From Cytophagales bacterium (GTDB lineage Bacteria > Bacteroidota > Bacteroidia > Cytophagales > Spirosomataceae), in the NCBI GenBank assembly GCA_013298125.1, contig JAAFJP010000032.1, forward strand, positions 1 to 64,000: 64,000 nt of DNA, in the 5' to 3' direction. A program made the translations under genes and the position numbers. The notes beneath the pieces are model-generated. The model saw only the letters and a program-made list of their open reading frames with translations. It did not search any database and had not been told where the DNA came from. Positions 52,811 through 61,248 of this stretch are shown here, piece after piece; position 1 is the stretch's first letter; every line of letters starts with the position of its first letter.

Positions 52811-53452
52811 ATGAAAAATTTAACGAAAAGTTTACCCATTCTTGGGTTATTGATTTTTGCTATGGCGTGTAGCAAAAAAGACACAACGGTTGCACCAGAC
52901 CCAACAGTTGGATTCTCGGCTGCCGTTCAGAAAGTAGCTCCACAAGCTACCATTGATGCCCTCCGTAAGTTGGGGATGACGATTAATGAGGGTACAGCCC
53001 CACCCAATGTTACAGGTATTTTCCTCGAAAGCCCTACTATTTTATTGGCTACTTATCCAGGAGATACAAAAAAAGTAGGGGATAAAGTGGTGGATTACAC
53101 GTACAAATTCTTTGAACCAAGTGCAGATAATACTACCATCAAGGTATCGTATAAATCATCTGCAGGCGATGCAAATGGTTTGGGTAGTGTAGTTGCTGGC
53201 AATGGAAAGAAGTTTACTATTTTCTCTGAATTAATTAGCACATCGGGACTCACTTACATCAATATCATCTCAGGTGAAATGACTTCTACGGGTATTAAAG
53301 ATTGGCAAGATTCTTATGTATTAAAAACTGAATTAGAGAAAAATCGTGTTTGGAAAGATGGTGATGGCTTTTCTGAATTGAAATCTTCTTTCCGTAAAGC
53401 TGCTCCTTCGGAGGATGAACAAAATGTTGTTTTGGGAGGTAAGGAAGATTAA
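52811..53452 (+). CDS. Hypothetical lipoprotein, 213 residues
   Basis: It has a lipoprotein signal (IFAMAC, Cys20) and a central beta-rich domain; no motif is recognised. The C-terminus has GDGFSELKSSFRKAAPSEDEQNV. It ends a run of envelope genes downstream of the ECF sigma factor, followed by a terminator. Confidence 0.7.
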   Translation: MKNLTKSLPILGLLIFAMACSKKDTTVAPDPTVGFSAAVQKVAPQATIDALRKLGMTINEGTAPPNVTGIFLESPTILLATYPGDTKKVGDKVVDYTYKFFEPSADNTTIKVSYKSSAGDANGLGSVVAGNGKKFTIFSELISTSGLTYINIISGEMTSTGIKDWQDSYVLKTELEKNRVWKDGDGFSELKSSFRKAAPSEDEQNVVLGGKED

Positions 53453-53473
53453 TTTTACTGGTTCCGTTAAAAT

Positions 53474-53510
53474 AAAAAACCTTCTCAATTCAACACTGAG
53501 AAGGTTTTTT
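53474..53510. terminator. Bidirectional intrinsic terminator
   Basis: AAAAAACCTTCTCA and TGAGAAGGTTTTTT, 9-nt loop, between convergent lipoprotein and subtilase genes. Confidence 0.88.
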
Positions 53511-53549
53511 GTTTGATATTCGATAAGAACATTTATCACTTTTACTTCA

Positions 53550-56426
53550 TTACTCCCCTCTCAAAAACTTCTTTACCAAAACTTTTTGCCCATCCATAAT
53601 TCTCACAAAATACATTCCCGTCGTGAGGTCACGGACGTTGATTTCTTTGATAAAATATTGAGGATTATTTTTTTCTAATTTATCGGATAAAATACTTATT
53701 CCCAAGGCATTAACTACTTCAAAAGAAGGCTCTGAGTCTGTTTTTTCTGAATTAAAATACTGAATTTTTAGCCATTCATTTGTAGGATTTGGGGAAAGAA
53801 TTAAAGGCTCTGTATCAAGAGTTTGATGCTCATCATCAAATGCCATCACCCTCGAAGCACTCACTACTTCGTATTCAACTACGCCCGAAACTGATACACA
53901 TTTACCCGCTGTAGCTCTGACGGTATATTTCCCGCCTTGTCGTACATTGATGCTTGAATTAGTGGCATTTGGAATGGCTACCCCATTTCTAAACCACTGA
54001 AAATTATACTTCAAATTACCCGTTGTAATAGCTTGAATTGTGTTGGAATAACCTCCAATGAGCAAATATTTACCCGTTTCTGGATTAGTCGAAATGGGTG
54101 TGCCAGTGTTATTGATATTAAATGGAATTGAGGTCGCCGTACAATTGTTTTGTGTTGTTCTTACGGTATAATCGCCTGTTTCTGAGATATTTAGCGTTGA
54201 ATTTGTAGCTTTTGAAATATCTTTTCCATCCTTTGCCCATTGATATTTAATACCTGTTCCCGTGAGGTTTTTGATGCTCAAATTGATGTTTCCTGTACAA
54301 ATATTTGAACCATTATCGGATGAAATTATCGGAGCTTGGACGGTTTCAACCGTTACAGTTGGTGAGGTCGCAGAGCATTTTCCTTGTGTGATTGTTACTG
54401 AAAATTTACCCGCTACTCTGGCAATAAAAGAGGGTGAATCCGTCAAGGGCATGGGTTGGTCATTCCAGTTCCAAGTGTAAAATAAATCAGTCCCCGAATT
54501 GGTCAATAATTTTACAGAACCATTGCAAAGCGAAGTATTCCCAGAAGCCGTAATGGCAGCCGATGCTTGGCAAGGTCTTCCCGTTAAGCCACTGACAATC
54601 AGGGAGTAATATTGAATGTCTCCCTTCAAAGAAGAACCTTTATGATTAACAGTGATGGTATAAGTTCTGCCCGCTACGGGTTTTTCGATATAAATTTGTT
54701 CAACATTGTCTCGAATATTGTCTCCTTGCGTAGCCGCCTGATTGGGTGCATCAGGATTCAAAACCCATGGTAAAAATATACCTTGCTCATCCACAATACG
54801 GATGTCTAAATCATTAATCAATTTAGGCTTTCTATTATTCAGATTTTCAGGTTTTACATCAGTGGGCGAAGCCTCGGGGTCTGTCCAACAAATGGTTGCT
54901 ACAAGTGGCGATTTTCCAGAAGCAACCAACTGGAAACTATTAGTTGAATTTCTGTATAAAACGCTCTCCGTGATAAAATGATTTTGGGTTTTATTCGCTA
55001 TCACCTCGGCGGCACGCTCAATATTCAAAAGTCCCCAACCATACTGATAATCAGGACCTTGTGACGTTCCACACTCGTTGGCAGTATGAATGGTTAAACC
55101 TTTGAGGGTAGAGGCACGCATCGTAAAACCGTAATTTTGTTTGGTATAATATTCTTGTAAAAGTAGTAGCGAGCCAGAAACATTGGGGGCAGAAACGGAC
55201 GTTCCACTATACGTTGCGTAAGAATCATCCCCGTTGGCAGAAGCCGAAAAAATAGCCTCACCCACGCCCACAAGGTCGGGTTTAATACGCCCATCGTCGG
55301 TAGGTCCCCAACTACTATACGCCGACATTTTAATATCCGAAGGTTTGGTGGGTACGATGTCACCTCCATCAATTGCCCCAACAGTCAGAATATTTTTGGC
55401 GTTTCCGTCCATCGGGATTGTGTCGTAGCCATCGTTTTTATTTCTCGAAACGGTACTTTTCGTATTAGTGTTTCGTAAATAATATGGAACACCTGCGGGC
55501 GGTCCATTCTCATTTCGCTTATTATCTGCCGATTTTACGATGAGATAATAAGGAGCATTGTAGGCAATTTTATCAATCTCACTTGATTTTTTATCATAAA
55601 ATCCAAAACGATAATCCTCTGACTTTGAGATAGTTGTATCGCCCCACCACTCCCATTTGAGCTTATCATCCACAAACACGATTCCGTTTCTATCTGGATT
55701 AAAAACCCAACCAGCCAATACGCCATAAGAATGATTAGAGACCAATAAACCATTGGCAGCAAATGCCATTTCTGAGACATCATCCGAAAAATCCCAAATT
55801 TTAAGGTTACTCCCAAACGCCATTCCACGGGCTTTTTTGTTTACCCCAGTACCCATCAAAATTCCCGCTACGTGGGTGGCGTGTTCGTTTAGATAGGCGG
55901 GAGAATCAATTTGTTTGATACGATTATTGCCAAATTCTTGATGAGTCGTTCTGATTAATCCACCGTCCCAAAGACCAAGTTTATTTCTGATATTTGAACT
56001 CGCCCCGCTCAAACTCACGCCTAAACTTCCGCCTGCATACAGGGAGTTTGTGCGAGTACAAGCCGAAGGTGAAACTTGTCCGTGTGTGATATAATAAATG
56101 GGATTTTGGGATTCGTCAATACCTTGTAATGTGAGCGTACGACCATCTGAGAGGTTTTGTTGTAAAACCCAATCATGTAATTTTGCTAAACGTAAAGTGT
56201 TTTTGAAATTGGTTTTAACCTCAGATTGGACAGATTTTCCAATCTTCCGAAGGGCTTTTTCGGAGGTGGGTTGAATAGAAAAATTTACAACAGATTTTAC
56301 TTCATCTGATGTCTGAGCGGTGGTGTTAGAAAGATTGAAAAATAGTAAAAAAGGAATGATTAAAATTGCTTTTTTATTACTCAAAACTCTAATCCATGAA
56401 CAATCCTCTGGCGGAAAGATATTCAT
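53550..56426 (-). CDS. Secreted S8 subtilisin-like protease with type IX secretion C-terminus (second copy)
   Basis: The 958-residue protein has a signal-like N-terminus (about 18-38, AILIIPFLLFFNLSNTTAQ) and a subtilase core: Asp in LGLWDGG (near 146), His in EHATHVAGIL (near 184) and Ser in SGTSVSAPNVSG (near 410). Ig-like repeats with CTGNINLSIKNLTGTGIKYQW and ATAGKCVSVSG follow, then a C-terminal sorting domain (LSPNPTNEWLKIQYFN to VKKFLRGE). It is clearly paralogous to 23932-27885, with the GEVED/CARDB middle missing. Surface or secreted protease; substrate unknown. Confidence 0.92.
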   Translation of the reverse strand: MNIFPPEDCSWIRVLSNKKAILIIPFLLFFNLSNTTAQTSDEVKSVVNFSIQPTSEKALRKIGKSVQSEVKTNFKNTLRLAKLHDWVLQQNLSDGRTLTLQGIDESQNPIYYITHGQVSPSACTRTNSLYAGGSLGVSLSGASSNIRNKLGLWDGGLIRTTHQEFGNNRIKQIDSPAYLNEHATHVAGILMGTGVNKKARGMAFGSNLKIWDFSDDVSEMAFAANGLLVSNHSYGVLAGWVFNPDRNGIVFVDDKLKWEWWGDTTISKSEDYRFGFYDKKSSEIDKIAYNAPYYLIVKSADNKRNENGPPAGVPYYLRNTNTKSTVSRNKNDGYDTIPMDGNAKNILTVGAIDGGDIVPTKPSDIKMSAYSSWGPTDDGRIKPDLVGVGEAIFSASANGDDSYATYSGTSVSAPNVSGSLLLLQEYYTKQNYGFTMRASTLKGLTIHTANECGTSQGPDYQYGWGLLNIERAAEVIANKTQNHFITESVLYRNSTNSFQLVASGKSPLVATICWTDPEASPTDVKPENLNNRKPKLINDLDIRIVDEQGIFLPWVLNPDAPNQAATQGDNIRDNVEQIYIEKPVAGRTYTITVNHKGSSLKGDIQYYSLIVSGLTGRPCQASAAITASGNTSLCNGSVKLLTNSGTDLFYTWNWNDQPMPLTDSPSFIARVAGKFSVTITQGKCSATSPTVTVETVQAPIISSDNGSNICTGNINLSIKNLTGTGIKYQWAKDGKDISKATNSTLNISETGDYTVRTTQNNCTATSIPFNINNTGTPISTNPETGKYLLIGGYSNTIQAITTGNLKYNFQWFRNGVAIPNATNSSINVRQGGKYTVRATAGKCVSVSGVVEYEVVSASRVMAFDDEHQTLDTEPLILSPNPTNEWLKIQYFNSEKTDSEPSFEVVNALGISILSDKLEKNNPQYFIKEINVRDLTTGMYFVRIMDGQKVLVKKFLRGE

Positions 56427-56550
56427 TTTGATATGTTTTAGTTGAAAATATTTGTGTAGTATTTACAGCAAAAAATGTGCCTTGATTGAAATGGGGCTTG
56501 ATTATTTTTTAGTAGGTACTCAAATTGGTTATTTAAGTTGTACTTGTCAA

Positions 56551-56586
56551 AATCCCTCCCAAGGGTTCAAAACCCTTGGGAGGGTT
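56551..56586. repeat. Short hairpin ATCCCTCCCAAGGGTT with flanking dyad
   Basis: CCCTCCCAAGGGTT and AACCCTTGGGAGGG pair directly. A wider weaker dyad (GGTTATTTAAGTTGTACTTG near 56527 with TAATTAACCATTTCAAGTAG near 56616) flanks it. Confidence 0.78.
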
Positions 56587-56640
56587 AGTTCGTAAGATTT
56601 TTCTTGGGTATAACCTAATTAACCATTTCAAGTAGTATTT

Positions 56641-56721
56641 AATAGGCAGTAGGTAGTAAATTATAAATACGTTCTGATAGTTTTAAAAACTGCCTACTGC
56701 AAACTAAAATACTGCCTACTT
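56641..56721. repeat. Heptamer palindrome upstream of the btuB riboswitch
   Basis: Left arm with ataggca and gtaggta units, right arm with actgcct, actgcaa and tactgcct units, like the repeat next to mazG (27892). The gap 56427-57319 holds repeats, promoter and riboswitch but no gene. Confidence 0.78.
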
Positions 56722-56767
56722 CTCATCAATAATTCAACAAATCAACCATTCTCACCTAATTTCCCTC

Positions 56768-56775
56768 TACCTTTG
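56768..56775 (+). promoter_or_regulatory. -7 box of the riboswitch-btuB transcript
   Basis: TACCTTTG fits TAnnTTTG exactly and ends seven bases before the first riboswitch base (56782), the spacing expected for transcription start. The upstream TTG is not clear. Confidence 0.6.
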
Positions 56776-56781
56776 TATCAG

Positions 56782-57152
56782 TTTATGGTGCTTTGTGTCT
56801 GGAATCGTCCAGACGTGATGCTTAATAGGGAAATCGATAAAAGCCGATACTGTCCCCGCAACTGTAAGTTTTTTTGGTAATTGGTAATGAGTGATTGGTG
56901 ATTAGTTTTAGTCAATCAACTTATTAACAATCAATTACTTAATCGTTTCCATACTTCGATAACCACTGGAGTTGGTTATTGGTTATTGGTTAATTGGTTA
57001 ATTGGTTATCGGTTAATGGTGTATTTTGGAGTTAATAACAATGCTCTAATTATCTTCCATCAACTAATAACCAATCAACCAGTAACCAATCAACCAGTAA
57101 CCAAATCTGGGAAGGTTCAGGAAAACGATAAAACGAGTCAGGAGACCTGCCA
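56782..57152 (+). ncRNA. Cobalamin (adenosylcobalamin-class) riboswitch with repeat-expanded stems
   Basis: The conserved core is intact: TGGTGCTTTGTGTCTGG at the 5' end, GATGCTTAATAGGGAAATCG, ACTGTCCCCGCAACTGTAAG (to about 56867), CGATAACCACTGG, CTGGGAAGGTTCAGG and GAGTCAGGAGACCTGCC (to 57152). These match the class I cobalamin riboswitch that binds adenosylcobalamin and shuts off downstream genes. It is much longer than usual (371 nt) because two peripheral hairpins (56873-56945 and 56974-57105) contain tandem 7/8-nt repeats. It lies upstream of a BtuB-type receptor, the classic target. Confidence 0.93.
56974..57105. repeat. 7/8-nt tandem repeat hairpin inside the riboswitch
   Basis: Left arm: ggttatt, ggttatt, ggttaatt, ggttaatt, ggttatc, ggttaat. 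Right arm (57067-57105): ataaccaatcaaccagtaac repeated. The arms pair, extending a peripheral stem of the aptamer. Confidence 0.88.
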
Positions 57153-57268
57153 TTAAATCATTCTTGGTTTTTGTTTACGGAGGATGAACAAAATCGAGCG
57201 TTCGATTATCTTTTTATGTAGGTTTTTAGTGTTGATTAATTGAGATTTTGGGATAATATTCGTTCCAA

Positions 57269-57313
57269 TTCCCTAATCCCCAATTACCCAACCCCTAATC
57301 CCTACCTCCCAAT
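57269..57313 (+). repeat. C-rich heptamer tract in the btuB leader
   Basis: Units such as tccctaa, tccccaa and ccctaat follow each other and end 7 bases before the btuB start codon, where a ribosome-binding region would lie. Similar to the tract in galD. Confidence 0.7.
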
Positions 57314-57319
57314 CAAACA

Positions 57320-59293
57320 ATGTTCAAATCATTTCAAAAAACGCTCCTTACGTTAGCCGTATGCTTGTCGTCGTGTGCGTATGCACAGGAAACTGTTAAA
57401 ACCAAAAATTTAGAAGAGGTCGTCATCACGGCTAACAAAACCGAACAAAAACTCTCGCAGACGGGAAAAGTAATCACTGTACTGTCAGATTCTGTTTTGC
57501 AAAAGTATCAATCTCAGACTGTTACAGAATTATTGACTCGTCAGGCGGGTTTTATGATTGTGGGTTCGCAAGGCACAAACGGTACAAACCAAGACGTATA
57601 TCTCAGAGGGGCAAGCGTGGGAAATACACTCATTTTGATTGACGGAATGCCCATGTATGACCCATCAAGTATTTCTTCCAATTTTGACCTAAACCTCATC
57701 ACCGTTGGCGAGTGCGAGCGTATCGAAATCTTGAAAGGGGCTCAATCAACGCTTTATGGTTCTGATGCAGTAGCGGGGGTAATTAATATTTTTACGAAAA
57801 AAGGAAAATCAGTGAAACCAATTGGCGGAAATACCTCAATTAATGCAGGTACATTCGGGACTTTCAGAGGAACAGTAGGCTTAAATGGCTCATTTTCAAA
57901 AGGTTATTATAATGTTCAATACACTCGTTTTCAGTCAGATGGATTCTCGAATGCTACTGATAAAGAAGGGAACAAAAATTTTGACAATGATGGCATCAAA
58001 CAAAATAATATCTTGGCAAATGTGGGATTGAATCTTTCAAAAAATGTCATTCTAAAACTTCGTACGGTTCAAAATAATTACAAAACAGACATTGATGCAG
58101 GGGCATTTGCGGACGAAAAAGACTATACCGTAAAAAATAACTTTTCCATGATAGCAATGGGTTTAGACTATCGTTATGCCAAAGGAAAATTAACCTTTAA
58201 TTACGGATTTAGCAAAACCGAAAAGACCTTCATTGATGATTCTACGTCTGTCGAAAAAACGGCTTTTGATAAATACTCAAAGACTTACTACGGGGGCAAT
58301 TCTCATTATGCAGAAATATATAACTCATTGAAAATCAATGACAATATTGAGTTTGTAGCGGGAGCGGATTATCGTGTAGCCAATACGAATCAGACTTATG
58401 TATCAATTAGTGATTTTGGAAATTACACTGCTCCGCCCATCGGTTCAGATACTTCCAAAACCAATATTTTCAGTGTTTATGCTTCGGGATTGATGAAAAC
58501 AAAATTTGGCTTATTCTTAGAATTTGGAGGACGTTATAACAATCATTCTATCTACGGGAACAACTTTACTTACTCGTTTAATCCTTCTTATTTAGTGAAT
58601 GATAAATTGAAGTTTTTTGTTAATCTTTCAACGGGTTTTAAAGCACCGTCTTTGTATCAATTATTTTCGATTTATGGAAATAAGAATCTGAAACCAGAGA
58701 TTTCTGTTTCAAGAGAAATAGGATTTCAAGTATTTTCAAAAGATAAAAAAACCGACCTCAGAGCCTTGTATTTTGACCGTCATATAGACGATGTGTTTTT
58801 CTTTAAATCCTTGTCGAAACCTCCTTACGGGCAGTACATCAACTTCGATAAACAGCATGATTATGGTTGGGAAATTGAAGCAAAAACCCAAATCGGGAAG
58901 GCAAATATTTGGGGAAATTTGACACTTTTACAAGGAGCAATTACTACAAAAGTGGCTGGAAAAGATACGGTTTTCAATAATTTATATCGCCGTCCAAAGA
59001 GTACATTTAACTTAGGTATTGGTTATCAAGTGTCTAAAAATCTGTATCTTAGCTCAAATATACGAAACGTGGGCGAACGCTCTGACCTCTATTTTAATAA
59101 CGATACTTACAAAACCGAAAACGTAAAATTAGAAAGCTATTCAACCATAGATTTTTATGTAGAATACAAATTTTCAAAAAGCATAAAAACGTATATTGAT
59201 GCTAAAAATTTGACCGATACTAAATACGTGGATATTTACGGATATAATACTCGTAGGTTTAACTTTATGGCTGGATTGTCAGTAGAATTTTAA
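57320..59293 (+). CDS. btuB: TonB-dependent vitamin B12 receptor (BtuB-like)
   Basis: The 657-residue protein has a signal peptide (ending AYAQ), a TonB box-like and plug domain (about 30-160: EEVVITANKTEQKLSQTGKV, NTLILIDGMPMYDPSS, RIEILKGAQSTLYGSDAVAGVINI) and a 22-strand-type barrel ending in Phe (MAGLSVEF). The cobalamin riboswitch in its leader is strong evidence for a corrinoid substrate. It imports B12 across the outer membrane with TonB energy; low B12 should derepress it. Confidence 0.92.
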   Translation: MFKSFQKTLLTLAVCLSSCAYAQETVKTKNLEEVVITANKTEQKLSQTGKVITVLSDSVLQKYQSQTVTELLTRQAGFMIVGSQGTNGTNQDVYLRGASVGNTLILIDGMPMYDPSSISSNFDLNLITVGECERIEILKGAQSTLYGSDAVAGVINIFTKKGKSVKPIGGNTSINAGTFGTFRGTVGLNGSFSKGYYNVQYTRFQSDGFSNATDKEGNKNFDNDGIKQNNILANVGLNLSKNVILKLRTVQNNYKTDIDAGAFADEKDYTVKNNFSMIAMGLDYRYAKGKLTFNYGFSKTEKTFIDDSTSVEKTAFDKYSKTYYGGNSHYAEIYNSLKINDNIEFVAGADYRVANTNQTYVSISDFGNYTAPPIGSDTSKTNIFSVYASGLMKTKFGLFLEFGGRYNNHSIYGNNFTYSFNPSYLVNDKLKFFVNLSTGFKAPSLYQLFSIYGNKNLKPEISVSREIGFQVFSKDKKTDLRALYFDRHIDDVFFFKSLSKPPYGQYINFDKQHDYGWEIEAKTQIGKANIWGNLTLLQGAITTKVAGKDTVFNNLYRRPKSTFNLGIGYQVSKNLYLSSNIRNVGERSDLYFNNDTYKTENVKLESYSTIDFYVEYKFSKSIKTYIDAKNLTDTKYVDIYGYNTRRFNFMAGLSVEF

Positions 59294-59322
59294 GGGAAAT
59301 TATAAAAATAAGAGTATCGTCT

Positions 59323-59355
59323 AACTTCCCGAAAGTTTGAAACTTTCGGGAAGTT
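59323..59355. repeat. Hairpin AACTTCCCGAAAGTTTGAAA after btuB
   Basis: AACTTCCCGAAAGTT and AACTTTCGGGAAGTT pair with a tiny loop; possibly the btuB terminator, with no strong T tract. A second dyad, AACCTTATAGGATCTCGAAA, lies at 59405-59439. Confidence 0.7.
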
Positions 59356-59453
59356 CCTCCAAGTTAAATACGGTACGTTTAAATTTAGAATTTCCCCAAA
59401 CTAAAAAACCTTATAGGATCTCGAAATCCTATCAGGTTTAAACAAATATTCCA

Positions 59454-59675
59454 ATGGAAAAACACGCACCAGACAGTTGCCAAAGATGTGGCGACATTTT
59501 CGTTTGTAAAGCAAATAATGTCTTGCAATGCGACTGCATGAAAATCAGCCTGACCAAAGCCGAAACGGAGTATATTAGAGATATTACGGAATGGGAATAT
59601 GATGGTAATTGTTTATGTATTAAGTGTTTAGAAGAATTGAAAAAAAAGATTACTCCCTTTACGTTAAATATTTAA
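59454..59675 (+). CDS. Cysteine-rich CWC-family small protein
   Basis: The 73-residue protein has three Cys pairs: CQRCGDIFVC, CDC and CLCIKCLEEL, the pattern of the Cys-rich CWC family, likely zinc or redox. No function is established for the family that I know of. A 70-nt hairpin repeat follows. Confidence 0.8.
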   Translation: MEKHAPDSCQRCGDIFVCKANNVLQCDCMKISLTKAETEYIRDITEWEYDGNCLCIKCLEELKKKITPFTLNI

Positions 59676-59687
59676 TAAATTCTTGTA

Positions 59688-59757
59688 ATACTGTAGCTCG
59701 AAGTGGTACTTCGAGACGTTGGAGCCCGATTCTCGAAGTACCACTTCGAGCTACAGT
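59688..59757. repeat. 70-nt hairpin repeat, copy 2
   Basis: TACTGTAGCTCGAAGTGGTA ... TACCACTTCGAGCTACAGTA; same length as copy 1 at 36660 with compensatory pair change. Confidence 0.93.
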
Positions 59758-59824
59758 AATCTTACATTGCTTTTAGCAGAAAGGAGATTAATGAATAGGA
59801 TTTTTACCTTAAATTATCCAAATT

Positions 59825-60166
59825 ATGTATAAAATATACGGCATCAAAAATTGTGAGACCATGAAAAAAGCCTTTGACTGGCTGACTGAAAATAATATTC
59901 CTTACGAGTTTCACGACTATAAAAAATCAGGGATTTCGGAAGCGAAAATTCAAGAATGGCTTACCCAAAAACCGTGGGACGTGCTCATCAATCGAGCGGG
60001 TACGACTTGGAAAAAGCTCTCAGACGATGAGAAATCTACTGACGAAACAGGAGCTATAAAACTTATGATAGAGAAGCCCTCTATGATAAAACGACCCATT
60101 ATTGAAAATGAAAATATCAAAGTAATGGGCTTTAATTCAGACATTTACGAGCAAATTTTTAAATGA
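59825..60166 (+). CDS. ArsC/Spx-family (YffB-like) protein
   Basis: The 113-residue thioredoxin-fold protein starts YKIYGIKNCETMKKAFDWL, with one conserved Cys at 10 (single-Cys type), then a helical middle (EAKIQEWLTQKPWDVLINRAGTTWKKL) and IKRPIIENENIKVMGF. ArsC-type reductases, YffB and Spx share this; with CxxT and no CxxC an Spx transcription factor is unlikely. Its stop overlaps the next start by four bases. Confidence 0.85.
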   Translation: MYKIYGIKNCETMKKAFDWLTENNIPYEFHDYKKSGISEAKIQEWLTQKPWDVLINRAGTTWKKLSDDEKSTDETGAIKLMIEKPSMIKRPIIENENIKVMGFNSDIYEQIFK

Positions 60167-60954
60167 AACTATCATTCATCGGAGCGGGTAATGTCTCGTG
60201 GCATCTCTCACAGGCACTCGAAAACGCAGGTCATGGCGTGGAGGAAGTTTTTAGTAGAAATAATAAAAATGCCGAAGAACTCACCAAGCATTTATACAAT
60301 GCCAAAGTTCAACGAGATTTAAACTTTTCAAAATCGAAGGCACAGGTTTTTTTCCTTTGTGTTACTGACGACTCTATGATTGAGGTCGTGAAGCAATTAG
60401 TCCTTCCCGAAGGCTCTATGTTGATTCATACTTCGGGCAGTAAGTCGTTGAGCGAGTTGGACGAATTGCTCAGGATAAACAGCGATATTACCATACAATC
60501 GGGCGTTTTTTATCCTTTACAGACGTTCACTAAAAATTATAAAGTAGATTTTTCAGAAATTCCCATTTGTATAGAGTCCGAGGATGCGGAGGTCGAGAAA
60601 GTATTGATAAACTTAGGGCAAGATATTTCGGATATAACCTATATGGTAAACTCTGAAGAAAGGCGTGTACTGCACGTAGCGGCAATTTTTGCTTGTAATT
60701 TCACCAATCATCTCTGGGGAGTTGCCCAAGAAATTGTACAAGATAATCATTTAGAGTTTGACCTTTTGAAGCCCCTCATCAACGAAACATTCCGCAAGGC
60801 AATGGCTTCGGAAGATATTTTCAAAGCCCAGACTGGTCCCGCTCGCCGTGGAGATAATAAAATCATCAACCAACATCTTCTTTTCTTAAAACAACAACCT
60901 GATTATCAACAAGTTTATCGGGTTTTGTCGGAAGGGATTTTGAAGAAAAAATAG
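60163..60954 (+). CDS. DUF2520-containing Rossmann protein
   Basis: The 263-residue protein has an N-terminal NADP-type Rossmann motif (SFIGAGNVSWHLSQALENAGH) and the DUF2520 C-terminal helical domain (about 130-250: HVAAIFACNFTNHLWGVAQEIV, FDLLKPLINETFRKAM, TGPARRGD). These resemble F420-NADP oxidoreductase/ketopantoate-reductase-like proteins; a substrate is not known. It overlaps the ArsC-like gene by four bases. Confidence 0.82.
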   Translation: MKLSFIGAGNVSWHLSQALENAGHGVEEVFSRNNKNAEELTKHLYNAKVQRDLNFSKSKAQVFFLCVTDDSMIEVVKQLVLPEGSMLIHTSGSKSLSELDELLRINSDITIQSGVFYPLQTFTKNYKVDFSEIPICIESEDAEVEKVLINLGQDISDITYMVNSEERRVLHVAAIFACNFTNHLWGVAQEIVQDNHLEFDLLKPLINETFRKAMASEDIFKAQTGPARRGDNKIINQHLLFLKQQPDYQQVYRVLSEGILKKK

Positions 60955-60955
60955 G

Positions 60956-61201
60956 ATGATATTTGACCTAATGCTAAATGCTATTACTTCTTTTGTAGGA
61001 ATTATTTTTCTATGGATAAAATTCAAAGGGAAGAAATCTATCAAAGAACTCAGAAAAGAAGCCGAGGATGAATCTTTTGCCTTTGAAGGGACAAAAGTGA
61101 TAGTTGTTGTCGTTGGAGGAACAATGGTTTTAGGGATCTTGATTTTTTTATTTATGATGATTTATCAAATGTTTTTAAACTCATGGCATGACTTAAAGTA
61201 G
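60956..61201 (+). CDS. Small membrane protein, 81 residues
   Basis: The protein has two hydrophobic helices (about 3-24 and 50-72) with a short charged loop (KGKKSIKELRKEAEDES). It starts two bases after the DUF2520 stop, so is cotranscribed. Not recognised. Confidence 0.68.
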   Translation: MIFDLMLNAITSFVGIIFLWIKFKGKKSIKELRKEAEDESFAFEGTKVIVVVVGGTMVLGILIFLFMMIYQMFLNSWHDLK

Positions 61202-61248
61202 TCATACCATGAGTAATTTTGCACAAATACTTAATAATCGAAAAACCG

